This document shows, one piece after another, positions 34,119 through 42,929 of a stretch of 64,000 bases of DNA (positions within the stretch are counted from its first letter, which is position 1; every line of letters starts with the position of its first letter). The notes under the pieces are model-generated. The model saw nothing but the letters and a program-made list of their open reading frames with translations. It was not told the origin of the DNA and searched no databases. The position numbers and the translations under genes are program-made. The DNA comes from Cupriavidus taiwanensis (GTDB lineage: Bacteria; Pseudomonadota; Gammaproteobacteria; Burkholderiales; Burkholderiaceae). The DNA is taken from NCBI RefSeq assembly GCF_900249755.1, contig NZ_LT976853.1:2800107-2864106 (forward strand). The letters are read 5' to 3'.

Positions 34119-36296
34119 TTACTCCTTCTTCAGCGCGTGCAGCGCGCCCAGGCTCTCGGCCATGGTCGGCAGCTGCACCGTGACCGCACCGGCCTGCGCC
34201 TGCCGCAGCAGCGTCAGCACGCCCTGCACGCGGCGCGACTTGGTATCGAAATAGCGGCCGATCATTGCCTGCGCCGCGGCCAGGTCGTTGCGGAACACGG
34301 GCTCGTTGCGCGACAGCAGCGCCAGGCGCGCATTGAGCAGGCGCAGCTTGACGTTCTCGCGCAGGAACCAGCCCTGGTCGCCCGACAGCAGCAGGGCTTC
34401 GGCGTCGTCGACCTTGCGGATGCGGATCACCTGCGCCAGTTCCTCGCGCAGGTAGTCCCAGAAGCGGGTGAACCAGCCCGGCCCGGTGCCGTTGGACGCG
34501 GCCGGCGCGCTGGCGCCATTGGCACCATTCACGGCGGCGCCCTTGCGCGCATCGGCCTCGCTGCGCTCGAGCATGCGTTCGCTGGACAGCAGCGGCAGCG
34601 CGTCGACCTGGTTGATGGCTTCGTCCAGCTTGATCGCGGCGCCGGTCAGGTCGGTGTCGGGCACCGCCTTCATGCGCGCCACGTCGCGGGCGATGGCGCG
34701 GCGCAGCAGGTTGTATTGCGGCTTGTCGGCGCGCGCCAGGCGCGCGTCGGCGCTTTGCAGCGCGGCCAGCGCGACCTGCACGTTGCCGGTCAGCTGCAGC
34801 TGCTGGCCGGCGCTGGTCAGCAACTGCTGGATCTCTGCGATTTCCCAGTCGTCGCGGTTGCGCATCAGATCCTGGTAAACCTGTTCCAGCGCCGCCTGCT
34901 TGTCGCGGGTTTCGCCGACCTGGTTCTCCAGCACGCCGACCTTGGCCTGCAGTTCCTTGACGGTGTCCTGCGCGTTGCGCGTCAGCACGCGCGATTCCTG
35001 CACCAGCGCGTCGTTGCTTTGCTGGCGGCGCGCCAGCTCGCCGGTCAGGTGGTCGACGCGCTGCTGCAGCCACCAGAAGCCGCCGGCGGTTGCCACCACC
35101 AGCACGGCAACCAGCGCCCACAGCGCGGCGGAGCGGCGCGCGGGGCGAGCCGCGGCAGGCGGGGCCGCGTGCGCGGACTGCGCCGGGTGGACAGAGGCCG
35201 CGCCGGGCGGCGGGGTAGCGGAGGAGGACGTGGTTTCTTGCGTCACGCGTTCGACCTTCGTTGACGTTGCAGGGACTGCGGCAGGCGCGCTGACGGCCGG
35301 CGGCGTTGCGGCTTCGGCTGGCTTCGCTGCCGCCGGGCCGGATGGCGCTGGCAGGCTGGACGGCGCGGGGCCGGCATGCGCATCGGCCCACTGCAGGCAC
35401 GCCGCCAGCAGGCCGGCATCGCCGGGCGCGGCGCGCTGGATATGGGAAAAGCCCAGCGCCAGCGCCTGTTCGGCGATTCTCGCATGGGGCGCGATGCACT
35501 GCACCTGCCGCAGCGAAGCGTCTTCCTGGGGCGACAGATGCTGCCGTGCCAGCACGTCGAGGTTGCGCACCGCCTCGGAACTGGTTAGCAGCCATGCGTG
35601 CGGCGCGGCGCCGGGACGCAGGTTGTCGCGCACGGCCTGCCATTGCATCGCGCTCGGTTCGGGCAGCGTGCGCTGGTAGGCCTCGACGGCCTCGACCTTG
35701 GCGCCGGCCTCGCGCAGGCGGTCGCCCAGCCAGTCGCGTCCGCCGTTGCCGCGGATGATCAGCACCGGCTTGCCGGCCAGTGCGGCGGGATCGAGCTGGG
35801 CCCACAGCGCTTCGGAATCGAAGCGCAGCGCCTCGGCATCGGGCGCGGTCTCGTCATGGCCCGGCTCGTTGGCGTTGGCGTTGGCGTTGGCGTTGGCGTT
35901 GGCGTTGGCGTTGGCGTTGGCGTTGGCGTTGGCATTGGCGCCCGCCGGTGCGATCACGCGATACGCCGGCGCGGCGATGCCCCGCTCGGCCAGCGCCGCG
36001 ACGCTGGCCGGCCCCACCACTGCCACCGCGACCTGCGCCGGCCAGCGCGCCACGGCCGTGCCTTGCACGCCGGCCAGCGCGTCCAGCGCATAGGCAATCG
36101 CATTGGGACTGACGAAGACCGCCAGCGCAAAGGTGTCCAGCCGCGCCAGCGCCGCGCGCAGCGGCGCGTCGTCAGCGGCCGGGCCGATCGCCAGCAGCGG
36201 GAAGCTGAGCACATCCAGACCGGCGCCCTGCAGGGCTTCGGTCAGTTGCCGGGACTGCCCGGCGGGTCGTGTGACAACGACGGTCGGGCGGGGCAT
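34119..36296 (-). CDS. hemD: fused uroporphyrinogen-III synthase / HemX protein
   Basis: A 725-residue fusion. Residues 1 to about 300 are uroporphyrinogen-III synthase, which cyclises hydroxymethylbilane with D-ring inversion. VVVTRPAGQSRQLTEAL starts lobe 1, and GKPVLIIRGNGGRDWLGDRL with LLTSSEAVRNLD marks lobe 2. Residues 120-143 are an (Ala-Asn)12 tract in lobe 1's exit linker. After an Ala/Pro-rich stretch and a membrane segment near residue 395 (ALWALVAVLVVATAGGFWWL), the rest is HemX, coiled-coil and probably periplasmic. In enterobacteria hemD and hemX are separate genes. It starts ten bases after the hemC stop. Confidence 0.92.
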   Translation of the reverse strand: MPRPTVVVTRPAGQSRQLTEALQGAGLDVLSFPLLAIGPAADDAPLRAALARLDTFALAVFVSPNAIAYALDALAGVQGTAVARWPAQVAVAVVGPASVAALAERGIAAPAYRVIAPAGANANANANANANANANANANANANEPGHDETAPDAEALRFDSEALWAQLDPAALAGKPVLIIRGNGGRDWLGDRLREAGAKVEAVEAYQRTLPEPSAMQWQAVRDNLRPGAAPHAWLLTSSEAVRNLDVLARQHLSPQEDASLRQVQCIAPHARIAEQALALGFSHIQRAAPGDAGLLAACLQWADAHAGPAPSSLPAPSGPAAAKPAEAATPPAVSAPAAVPATSTKVERVTQETTSSSATPPPGAASVHPAQSAHAAPPAAARPARRSAALWALVAVLVVATAGGFWWLQQRVDHLTGELARRQQSNDALVQESRVLTRNAQDTVKELQAKVGVLENQVGETRDKQAALEQVYQDLMRNRDDWEIAEIQQLLTSAGQQLQLTGNVQVALAALQSADARLARADKPQYNLLRRAIARDVARMKAVPDTDLTGAAIKLDEAINQVDALPLLSSERMLERSEADARKGAAVNGANGASAPAASNGTGPGWFTRFWDYLREELAQVIRIRKVDDAEALLLSGDQGWFLRENVKLRLLNARLALLSRNEPVFRNDLAAAQAMIGRYFDTKSRRVQGVLTLLRQAQAGAVTVQLPTMAESLGALHALKKE
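35868..35939 (-). repeat. 12-unit hexanucleotide tandem repeat inside hemD/X
   Basis: On the plus strand the unit is GTTGGC: eleven perfect copies at 35,868-35,933 and one variant, ATTGGC, at 35,934-35,939. Read on the coding strand it is GCCAAC, encoding Ala-Asn twelve times. Because the unit is six bases, gains or losses stay in frame and would only change linker length. Such pure arrays are prone to slipped-strand mutation. Confidence 0.95.
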
Positions 36297-36305
36297 CGGG
36301 CAGCC

Positions 36306-37319
36306 TCAGGCAGGAGATGGGGAAGCGGCGGGATTGCCTGGATCGGCCAGCGCCGCGAGGATGGACTCGGCGCCCTGCGCCAGCAGATCGCTCGCGCAAG
36401 CCTGGCCGAGCGCTTCGGCGGCAGCCAGGTCGGCCGCCGGCCCGGCCGCAGCGGCGCGGATGGCGCGGGTGCCGTCGGGCAGGGCGACAAAGGCCTCCAG
36501 CCGCAGCTGGTCGCCGTCCCAGCGCGCGTGCGCGGCCAGCGGCACCTGGCAGGAGCCGCCCAGCCGGCGCGACACGGCGCGCTCGGCGCTCACGGCCAGC
36601 GCGGTCGGCAGGTGGTTCAGCGGCGCCAGCCATTCGGCCATTTCCGGGCGGGTGGAAAGCGTCTCGATGCCCAGCGCGCCCTGCCCCGCGGCCGGCAGCG
36701 ACGCCTCGAGCGGGATCAGCGCGCGGATGCGCTCGCCCAGGCCCAGCCGCTTCAGGCCGGCGGCGGCCAGGATGATGGCGCCATATTCGCCGCGGTCGAG
36801 CTTGCCCAGGCGCGTGTCCAGGTTGCCGCGCAGCGGCTTGACCACCAGGTGCGGGTAGCGGCTGCGCAGCGCGGCTTCGCGGCGCAGGCTGGAGGTGCCG
36901 ACCACGGTGCCGGCCGGCATCTCGTCCAGCGACGAATAAGCCGACGACACCAGCGCGTCGCGCGGGTCCTCGCGCTCCATCACCGCGGCCAGGGTGAAGC
37001 CGGGCGGCAGCTCCATCGGCACATCCTTGAGCGAATGCACCGCGAGGTCGGCCCGGCCTTCGTCCATCGCGAACTCCAGTTCTTTGACAAACAAACCCTT
37101 GCCGCCGACTTTGGACAGCGTACGGTCTAGAATCTGGTCTCCGCGCGTGGTCATGCCAAGAATGGACACGTCGCACGCGGGATAGTATTGTTGCAATGCA
37201 GCACGCACATGTTCTGCCTGCCACAGCGCCAGACGGCTCTCTCGGGAGGCAATGACGAGCTTTTGCGGAAGGTTGCGAGACACGACAGCGGTAGCGGAAG
37301 ACGGGGTGGCAGACGACAT
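36306..37319 (-). CDS. hemC: porphobilinogen deaminase (hydroxymethylbilane synthase)
   Basis: Polymerises four porphobilinogens into hydroxymethylbilane. It has 337 residues. Visible motifs are [17 protein letters not shown], the catalytic loop [30 protein letters not shown] and [15 protein letters not shown]. Cys257 in the last motif is the attachment point of the dipyrromethane cofactor. About 17 extra residues precede the usual N-terminus. It heads the hemC-hemD/X-hemY operon and is divergent from ppc across a 74-base gap. Confidence 0.96.
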   Translation of the reverse strand: MSSATPSSATAVVSRNLPQKLVIASRESRLALWQAEHVRAALQQYYPACDVSILGMTTRGDQILDRTLSKVGGKGLFVKELEFAMDEGRADLAVHSLKDVPMELPPGFTLAAVMEREDPRDALVSSAYSSLDEMPAGTVVGTSSLRREAALRSRYPHLVVKPLRGNLDTRLGKLDRGEYGAIILAAAGLKRLGLGERIRALIPLEASLPAAGQGALGIETLSTRPEMAEWLAPLNHLPTALAVSAERAVSRRLGGSCQVPLAAHARWDGDQLRLEAFVALPDGTRAIRAAAAGPAADLAAAEALGQACASDLLAQGAESILAALADPGNPAASPSPA

Positions 37320-37381
37320 GCGTCAATGGTAGCACGCGCCCCAATCGCCCCTCCGCGCCATTAGATAAGCTTAGAGAAGCA

Positions 37382-37388
37382 AGAGGAG
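37382..37388 (+). promoter_or_regulatory. ribosome-binding site of ppc
   Basis: AGAGGAG lies about six bases before the ATG at 37,394. It fixes that start and supports the long N-terminal extension of the predicted enzyme. Confidence 0.7.
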
Positions 37389-37393
37389 ATTGC

Positions 37394-40300
37394 ATGACGC
37401 AGCATGCTGCGCGGCCCAATGGTCGGAAGACCGCCGCGGCCGCCAAGGATTCGTCCGCCGCCAAAGGTGACGCAATCGGCGCAACCGGCGCCAAACCGCC
37501 CCGCCCCGCTCCCCGCGCAGCCAAGCGCTCCACCAAGCCCACGCTTTCGATCGTGTCGAGCAACGGAACCACCATCGCCGCCGCCCCCGCCCGCCGCACT
37601 GCCGACAAAGACGTGCCGCTGCGCGAGGACATCCGCTTCCTGGGCCGCCTGCTGGGCGACTGCCTGCGCGAGCAGGAAGGCGACGCCGCCTTCGAGGTGG
37701 TCGAGACCATCCGCCAGACCGCGGTGCGCTTCCGCCGCGAGAACGACCGTGCCGCCGGCGCCGAGCTGGACCGCCTGCTCAAGCGCCTGTCGCGCGACCA
37801 GACCAACCAGGTGGTGCGCGCCTTCAGCTATTTCTCGCACCTGGCCAATATCGCCGAGGACCAGCACCACAACCGGCGCCGCCGCGTGCATGCGCTGGCG
37901 GGCTCGCCGCCGCAGGACGGCAGCCTGCAGCACGCGCTGGAAAAGATCGACGCCGTCGGCGTCACCGGCAAGCAGCTGCGCAAGTTCCTGGACGAGGCGC
38001 TGATCGTGCCGGTGCTGACCGCGCACCCGACCGAAGTCCAGCGCAAGAGCATCCTGGACGCCGAACGCGAGATCGCCCGCCTGCTGGCCGAGCGCGACCT
38101 GCCGATGACCGCGCGCGAACGCGAGCACAACACCGCGCAGCTGCGCGCCAAGGTCACCACGCTGTGGCAGACCCGCATGCTGCGCGACGCGCGCCTGACG
38201 GTGGCCGACGAGATCGAGAACGCGCTGTCGTACTACCGCACCACTTTCCTGCGTGGCATCCCGCAGCTGATGAGCGAGCTGGAAGAAGACATCGCCGCGG
38301 TGTTCCCGGCCACGCGCAAGCGCAAGGGCGCTGCCGGCGCGTCGGGCACGCAGCCCGCGCCGCTGGCGCCGTTCCTGCAGATGGGTTCCTGGATCGGCGG
38401 CGACCGCGACGGCAATCCCAACGTGACCGCCGAAACCCTGGAGCACGCCGCCAGCCAGCAGGCGCAGCTGATCCTGGACTGGTACCTGGACGAAGTCCAC
38501 GCGCTCGGCGCCGAGCTGTCGATGTCGATGCTGATGGTCGATGCCAGCCCGGAACTGCTGGCGCTGGCCGAGCGCTCGCCCGACCATTCCGAGCACCGCG
38601 CCGACGAGCCCTACCGGCGCGCGCTGATCGGCATCTACGCGCGCCTGGCCGCCACGTGCAAGACGCTGACCGGCCACGCCGCGACGCGCCGCCCGGTGGC
38701 GCCGGCCGAGCCCTATGACAGCGCCGAGGCATTCGGCGCCGACATCCAGGTGGTGATCGACTCCCTGCGCGCGCACCACGGCCAGGCGCTGGCCAGCCAC
38801 CGCATCGACGCGCTGGCCCGCGCCATCGCCGTGTTCGGCTTCCATCTGGCGTCGGTCGACATGCGCCAGGTCTCGGACGTGCACGAGGCGGTGATCGCCG
38901 AGCTGTTCGCCGCCGCCGGCGTCGCCCCCGACTACGCCGCGCTGCCCGAGGCGCGCAAGCTGGAACTGCTGCTGGCCGAACTGCGCCAGCCGCGCCTGCT
39001 GACGCTGCCGTGGCACGCGTACTCGGAACAGACCTGCAAGGAGCTGGCGATCTTCGCCGCCGCGCGCGAGCTGCGCGCGCGCTTTGGCAAGCGCGTGGCG
39101 CGCAACTACATCATCTCGCACACCGAGACGCTGTCGGACCTGGTCGAGGTGATGCTGCTGCAGAAGGAATCCGGCATGCTGCAGGGCACGCTGGGCAGCA
39201 AGACCGACCCGGCGCGCATGGAGCTGATGGTGATCCCGCTGTTCGAGACCATCGAAGACTTGCGCAACGCCGCCGGCATCATGCAGTCGCTGCTGGACCT
39301 GCCGGGCTTCGATGCGGTGCTCGCGCACCACGGGGTCGAGCAGGAAGTGATGCTCGGCTACTCGGATTCGAACAAGGACGGCGGCTTCCTGACCTCGACC
39401 TGGGAGCTGTACAAGGCCGAGCTGGCGCTGGTGCAGCTGTTCGAGCAGCGCAACGTCAAGCTGCGCCTGTTCCACGGCCGCGGCGGCACCGTCGGCCGCG
39501 GCGGCGGCCCGACCTACCAGGCCATCCTGTCGCAGCCGCCGGGCACGGTCAACGGCCAGATCCGCCTGACCGAGCAGGGCGAGATCATCAACAGCAAGTT
39601 CGCCAATGCCGAGATCGGCCGGCGCAACCTGGAAACGGTGGTCGCCGCCACGCTGGAGGCGTCGCTGCTGCCGCAGCAGAACGCCCCCAGGGACCTCGAC
39701 ATGTTCGAGGCCGTGATGCAGCAGCTGTCGGACCGCGCCTTCACGGCGTATCGCGACCTGGTCTACGAGACCCCGGGCTTCAAGGACTACTTCTTCGCCA
39801 CCACGCCGATCACCGAGATCGCCGACCTGAACCTGGGTTCGCGCCCGGCCTCGCGCAAGCTGATGGACAAGAAGAATCGCCGCATCGAAGACCTGCGCGC
39901 GATCCCGTGGGGCTTCTCGTGGGGGCAGTGCCGCCTGCTGCTGCCGGGCTGGTACGGCTTCGGCAGCGCGGTGCGCGCGCTGCTGGACAGCGCACCGGAC
40001 GACAAGGCGCGCAAGCAGGCCGTCACCACGCTGCGGCGCATGGTCAAGACCTGGCCGTTCTTCTCGACGCTGCTGTCGAACATGGACATGGTGCTGGCCA
40101 AGACCGACCTGGCCGTGGCCTCGCGCTACGCCCAGCTGTGCGACGACGCCGCGCTGCGCCGCAACGTGTTCAACCGCATCAGCAAGGAATGGCACCTGAC
40201 CTGCGACATGCTGGCGCTGATCACCGGCCACCAGGAGCGGCTGGCGGACAACCCGCTGCTGGCGCGGTCGATCAAGAACCGCTTCGCGTATCTCGATCCG

Positions 40301-40429
40301 TTGAACCACTTGCAGGTGGAGTTGCTCAAGCGCTTCCGCTCGGGCAAGGATGGCGATGATATCCGCGTACGGCGCGGGATTCATCTGACCATCAATGGGG
40401 TGGCGGCGGGGTTGCGCAATACGGGCTGA
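37394..40429 (+). CDS. ppc: phosphoenolpyruvate carboxylase
   Basis: Carboxylates PEP to oxaloacetate, an anaplerotic reaction. It is 1,011 residues, long for a bacterial PEPC (about 880-930) because of an Ala/Pro/Lys-rich N-terminal extension of some 70 residues. Catalytic motifs are [15 protein letters not shown] (near residue 211), [30 protein letters not shown] (near 660), and the Gly-rich loop [20 protein letters not shown] (near 694). The C-terminus [19 protein letters not shown] is the canonical ending with a buried Asn-Thr-Gly. A strong ribosome-binding site precedes the start. It is monocistronic and followed by a REP-like repeat. Confidence 0.97.
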   Translation: MTQHAARPNGRKTAAAAKDSSAAKGDAIGATGAKPPRPAPRAAKRSTKPTLSIVSSNGTTIAAAPARRTADKDVPLREDIRFLGRLLGDCLREQEGDAAFEVVETIRQTAVRFRRENDRAAGAELDRLLKRLSRDQTNQVVRAFSYFSHLANIAEDQHHNRRRRVHALAGSPPQDGSLQHALEKIDAVGVTGKQLRKFLDEALIVPVLTAHPTEVQRKSILDAEREIARLLAERDLPMTAREREHNTAQLRAKVTTLWQTRMLRDARLTVADEIENALSYYRTTFLRGIPQLMSELEEDIAAVFPATRKRKGAAGASGTQPAPLAPFLQMGSWIGGDRDGNPNVTAETLEHAASQQAQLILDWYLDEVHALGAELSMSMLMVDASPELLALAERSPDHSEHRADEPYRRALIGIYARLAATCKTLTGHAATRRPVAPAEPYDSAEAFGADIQVVIDSLRAHHGQALASHRIDALARAIAVFGFHLASVDMRQVSDVHEAVIAELFAAAGVAPDYAALPEARKLELLLAELRQPRLLTLPWHAYSEQTCKELAIFAAARELRARFGKRVARNYIISHTETLSDLVEVMLLQKESGMLQGTLGSKTDPARMELMVIPLFETIEDLRNAAGIMQSLLDLPGFDAVLAHHGVEQEVMLGYSDSNKDGGFLTSTWELYKAELALVQLFEQRNVKLRLFHGRGGTVGRGGGPTYQAILSQPPGTVNGQIRLTEQGEIINSKFANAEIGRRNLETVVAATLEASLLPQQNAPRDLDMFEAVMQQLSDRAFTAYRDLVYETPGFKDYFFATTPITEIADLNLGSRPASRKLMDKKNRRIEDLRAIPWGFSWGQCRLLLPGWYGFGSAVRALLDSAPDDKARKQAVTTLRRMVKTWPFFSTLLSNMDMVLAKTDLAVASRYAQLCDDAALRRNVFNRISKEWHLTCDMLALITGHQERLADNPLLARSIKNRFAYLDPLNHLQVELLKRFRSGKDGDDIRVRRGIHLTINGVAAGLRNTG

Positions 40430-40505
40430 CAGCCCGCAAACCTCGGAAAAGGTGAGCGGTTTTGGGTGCGCCCAAGCCGCCCGAGCTGGCCCAGGCAAGG
40501 TGTTC

Positions 40506-40661
40506 TCCCTCTCCCCTCACGGGGAGAGGGACGGGGTGAGGGGCGGTTTGATTAGGAACCACATCAAGCAAGGCCAACGGTGAACGGTGTTAACCCACTG
40601 GCCTCGGCTTTTGATGCGCCGGCCCTCACCCCCGGCCCCTCTCCCGCACGCGGGAGAGGGG
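40506..40661. repeat. second REP/BIME-like inverted repeat pair
   Basis: Unit 1 has 11-base arms TCCCTCTCCCC (40,506-40,516) and GGGGAGAGGGA (40,521-40,531) with a TCAC loop, then CGGGGTGAGGGGC. Unit 2 begins GGCCCTCACCCCCGG and has 12-base arms CCCCTCTCCCGC (40,636-40,647) and GCGGGAGAGGGG (40,650-40,661). The two units face each other as in the copy at 32,767-32,885. It fills the gap between convergent ppc and the ferritin-like gene, where it could also act as a bidirectional terminator. Confidence 0.8.
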
Positions 40662-40689
40662 AGCAACCACTCGGCAAGCTTCAACCGCC

Positions 40690-41301
40690 TCACCCCACGA
40701 ACGCCCCCGGTACCGGATCCTCGCCCAGCGCGTGCAGCAGCACCGCCCAGTGCATCGCCTCGTCGCCCAGGATGCTGCCGGCCGCGCGCGTCAGTTCGCG
40801 GTTGTGGAAGTTCGGCAGCACGCCAAGGTAAGCCGAGGTGGCGCCCTTCTCCAGCCCGGCGGCAAAGCGCAGCACGTCGGCCTGGGTCTTCAGCTTGTCG
40901 GTCGGGAACTCGTACGCCGACGCCTTCTTCGCCGTTACCGGCGTGCCGCCCAGCTTCGATACCGTGCCCGCCAGCACCTGCGCATGGGCCTTGTGGTGGT
41001 CCTGGAACTTGACCGCAGTGGCCAGCACCGGCTTTTGCAGCAACCCGCTTTCGGCGCCCACCTGGTAGGCCGCGATCGCCTGGTATTCCAGCCCCAGCGC
41101 GGTGTTGAGGATATCGATGTCGCCCTTGGTGCTGCCCGATTGCGTCTGCGCCCACGCCGGCATCGACTCGCCGAGCGTGATGACGGCCAGCGAGCCCAGC
41201 GCGAACAGGCCGGGCACCTTGAGCAGGCCGCGCCGGCGTGCATCCGGCAGCGTGACGATGGTTCCGGGCTCGCGCGCGGGCGTCTTTGACATGCGGTCCA
41301 T
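40690..41301 (-). CDS. exported ferritin-like domain protein
   Basis: Predicted exported four-helix-bundle protein of 203 residues. RRRGLLKVPGLFALGSLAVI near residue 22 looks like a Tat or Sec signal, with probable cleavage after PAWAQ. The rest is helical with acidic/His positions expected of a ferritin-like diiron site: LEYQAIAAYQVG, DHHKAHAQVL, EKGATSAYLGVL and GDEAMHWAVLL. Whether it binds metal is not shown. It is divergent from the ECF sigma/anti-sigma pair across 144 bases, which makes it a candidate target of that sigma factor. Starts at 41,301 and 41,292 are both possible. Confidence 0.8.
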   Translation of the reverse strand: MDRMSKTPAREPGTIVTLPDARRRGLLKVPGLFALGSLAVITLGESMPAWAQTQSGSTKGDIDILNTALGLEYQAIAAYQVGAESGLLQKPVLATAVKFQDHHKAHAQVLAGTVSKLGGTPVTAKKASAYEFPTDKLKTQADVLRFAAGLEKGATSAYLGVLPNFHNRELTRAAGSILGDEAMHWAVLLHALGEDPVPGAFVG

Positions 41302-41407
41302 GGTGTTCTCCTGTGAGGGATGACAACGTGGCGCCCCGGGGACGGGGTGCCTGGCTTGCGCCTGTCGATATCTACGCAGGCGCCGCGCGCCTGGATGCAG
41401 CGCTACC

Positions 41408-41413
41408 TATAAT
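41408..41413 (+). promoter_or_regulatory. candidate -10 box of the sigma factor operon
   Basis: TATAAT at 41,408-41,413 lies 32 bases before the GTG start at 41,446. That leaves room for a leader of about 26 bases containing AAGGA (41,432-41,436) as ribosome-binding site. The -35 region is not recognisable, so recognition by a housekeeping sigma is only suggested. Confidence 0.4.
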
Positions 41414-41445
41414 CCGGCAAAGCCCCCTTGCAAGGACCCGTCCCG

Positions 41446-42045
41446 GTGCCGTCTTCCCCGCAGCCGTCCTATGCCGCGCCCGCCAGCCCCGACCGGCTGG
41501 AGGGGCTGCTGCAGGCCGTGGCCGTGGGCGAGCGCCAGGCGCTGCGCGGCCTCTACGACCTCACCGCGACGAAACTGTTTGGCCTCGCGCTGCGTATTAC
41601 TGGCAGGCGCGATTGGGCGGAGGATGTCGTGCAGGAGAGCTTTGTCAGCATCTGGCACCACGCGGCCGACTACCGGCCGCAACTGGCCGCGCCGATGACG
41701 TGGATGACCGCGATCGTGCGCAACCGCGCGCTGGACTGCCTGCGCCGCGCCGCAGCGGCGCGCGTCGGGCAGACGGTCGAGCTTGACGAAGACCTGGGCG
41801 ACTGGCTGGCCGACGACACCGCCGGCCCTGCGGAACTGGCCGAGGCCAGCCAGCAGGCGCGCGCGCTCAGCCGCTGCCTGCAGCGGCTGGAGCAAGCCCA
41901 GCGCCAGGCCATCATGCTGGCCTACCTGCAGGACCTGAGCCACGCCGAACTGGCCGAGCGCCTGCGCGCGCCGCTGGGGACGGTCAAGTCCTGGATCCGG
42001 CGCGGGCTGGAGCGGCTGCGCAGCTGCATGGAGGGCGCGGCATGA
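41446..42045 (+). CDS. ECF (extracytoplasmic function) sigma factor
   Basis: RNA polymerase sigma factor of the ECF group, about 199 residues. Region 2 is LRGLYDLTATKLFGLALRIT plus WAEDVVQESFVSIWHHAADY; region 4 is the helix-turn-helix in SHAELAERLRAPLGTVKSWI. It resembles the SigK-type group paired with RskA-like anti-sigmas. The GTG at 41,446 is preferred because AAGGA lies 9 bases upstream; a TTG at 41,428 would sit before that site. The stop overlaps the anti-sigma start as ATGA, implying matched synthesis of the two. Confidence 0.92.
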   Translation: MPSSPQPSYAAPASPDRLEGLLQAVAVGERQALRGLYDLTATKLFGLALRITGRRDWAEDVVQESFVSIWHHAADYRPQLAAPMTWMTAIVRNRALDCLRRAAAARVGQTVELDEDLGDWLADDTAGPAELAEASQQARALSRCLQRLEQAQRQAIMLAYLQDLSHAELAERLRAPLGTVKSWIRRGLERLRSCMEGAA

Positions 42046-42797
42046 AGCTGGCCAGCCATCCCGACCTGCTCGACCGCATCGCCGCCCAGTACGCGCTGGG
42101 CGTGCTGCGCGGCGGTGCGCGCCGGCGCCTGGAGCGGCTGGCACATGACGAACCCGCGGTGCGCGCGGCGATCCAGCGCTGGCAGGCGCGCCTTGCCGGC
42201 GTGGCCGAACTGCAGGCGGCGGCCGTGCCGGTCGACAAGGTCTGGTGCGGGATCGAGGAGCGGCTTGGCTGGAAGGCGGCCGGGGAGCGTGGTCCGGCCG
42301 CCGCAGCCGGCACCCCTGGCCTGCGCCGTGACGCCCCCTGGTGGCAGCGCCTGTGGTCGGCGCCGGTATTCTGGCGCGGCGCCGCGGCGGCCATGGCGCT
42401 GATTGCGGTGCTGGCCGTCGGCATCGGCATGCACCTGGCGCAGCAGCGCGAGGCGGCCCCTGCCGAAGTCATCGCCGTGCTGAACGACGAGCGCGGCCAG
42501 CCGGCCATGCTGGTGTCGTGGGACACCGGCGCAGGCGAACTTATCGTGCGCCGGCTGGATCACCTCAGGCTGAGCGGCCAGCAGGTATTGCAGTTGTGGG
42601 CGCTGCCGGACGGCGGCAAGCCGCAGTCGCTGGGGCTGGTCGGCCGCGTGCCGCAGGTGCGGCTGGCATTGGCGCAGCGGCCTGCGGCGGTGCCCGCGCT
42701 GGCGGTCAGCATCGAGCCGGCCGGCGGCTCGCCCAACGCCGACGGGCCGAGCGGCCCGGTGGTGTTCAAGGGACCCTTGATCCACAGCCGGCCCTGA
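42042..42797 (+). CDS. membrane anti-sigma factor, RskA family
   Basis: Anti-sigma factor expected to hold the preceding ECF sigma inactive at the membrane. It has 251 residues. A cytoplasmic N-terminal part (RIAAQYALGVLRGGARRRLE, then QRWQARLAGVAELQ) resembles the anti-sigma-K sigma-binding region. A single membrane segment follows (AAAMALIAVLAVGIGMHLA, near residue 122). The periplasmic C-terminal domain has VLNDERGQPAMLVSWD and WALPDGGKPQSLGLV, typical of RskA. It is coupled to the sigma gene by a 4-base overlap. What signal releases it is unknown. Confidence 0.9.
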   Translation: MKLASHPDLLDRIAAQYALGVLRGGARRRLERLAHDEPAVRAAIQRWQARLAGVAELQAAAVPVDKVWCGIEERLGWKAAGERGPAAAAGTPGLRRDAPWWQRLWSAPVFWRGAAAAMALIAVLAVGIGMHLAQQREAAPAEVIAVLNDERGQPAMLVSWDTGAGELIVRRLDHLRLSGQQVLQLWALPDGGKPQSLGLVGRVPQVRLALAQRPAAVPALAVSIEPAGGSPNADGPSGPVVFKGPLIHSRP

Positions 42798-42845
42798 GCC
42801 CCGCGCCGCCGACGCGGCCGGCACCGCCAGCCCGCCGCCGGGCGA

Positions 42846-42851
42846 TATAAT
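42846..42851 (+). promoter_or_regulatory. candidate -10 box of argH
   Basis: TATAAT within GATATAATCGCC lies 78 bases before the argH start. The surrounding string matches the -10 regions at 1,083 and 7,460. The -35 region is GC-rich and not recognisable. Confidence 0.4.
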
Positions 42852-42929
42852 CGCCGTTTCCCAATTTTTCGCGCCCGCCGCCGTCCGCACGCCGGCCGCC
42901 TGCCGCGCGAGCCACTGCAGCCGACGTCC

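Noticed and set aside
35868..35939. Hexamer array as a CRISPR or phase-variation switch
   Set aside because: There are no spacers, so it is not CRISPR. A six-base unit in frame cannot switch expression on and off by frameshift.
37361..40498. 1,045-codon open frame antisense to ppc
   Set aside because: It mirrors the intact ppc gene, which has all catalytic motifs. Its translation is low-complexity Gln/Arg/Ala-rich and shows no domain; this is a usual artefact of high G+C at third positions.
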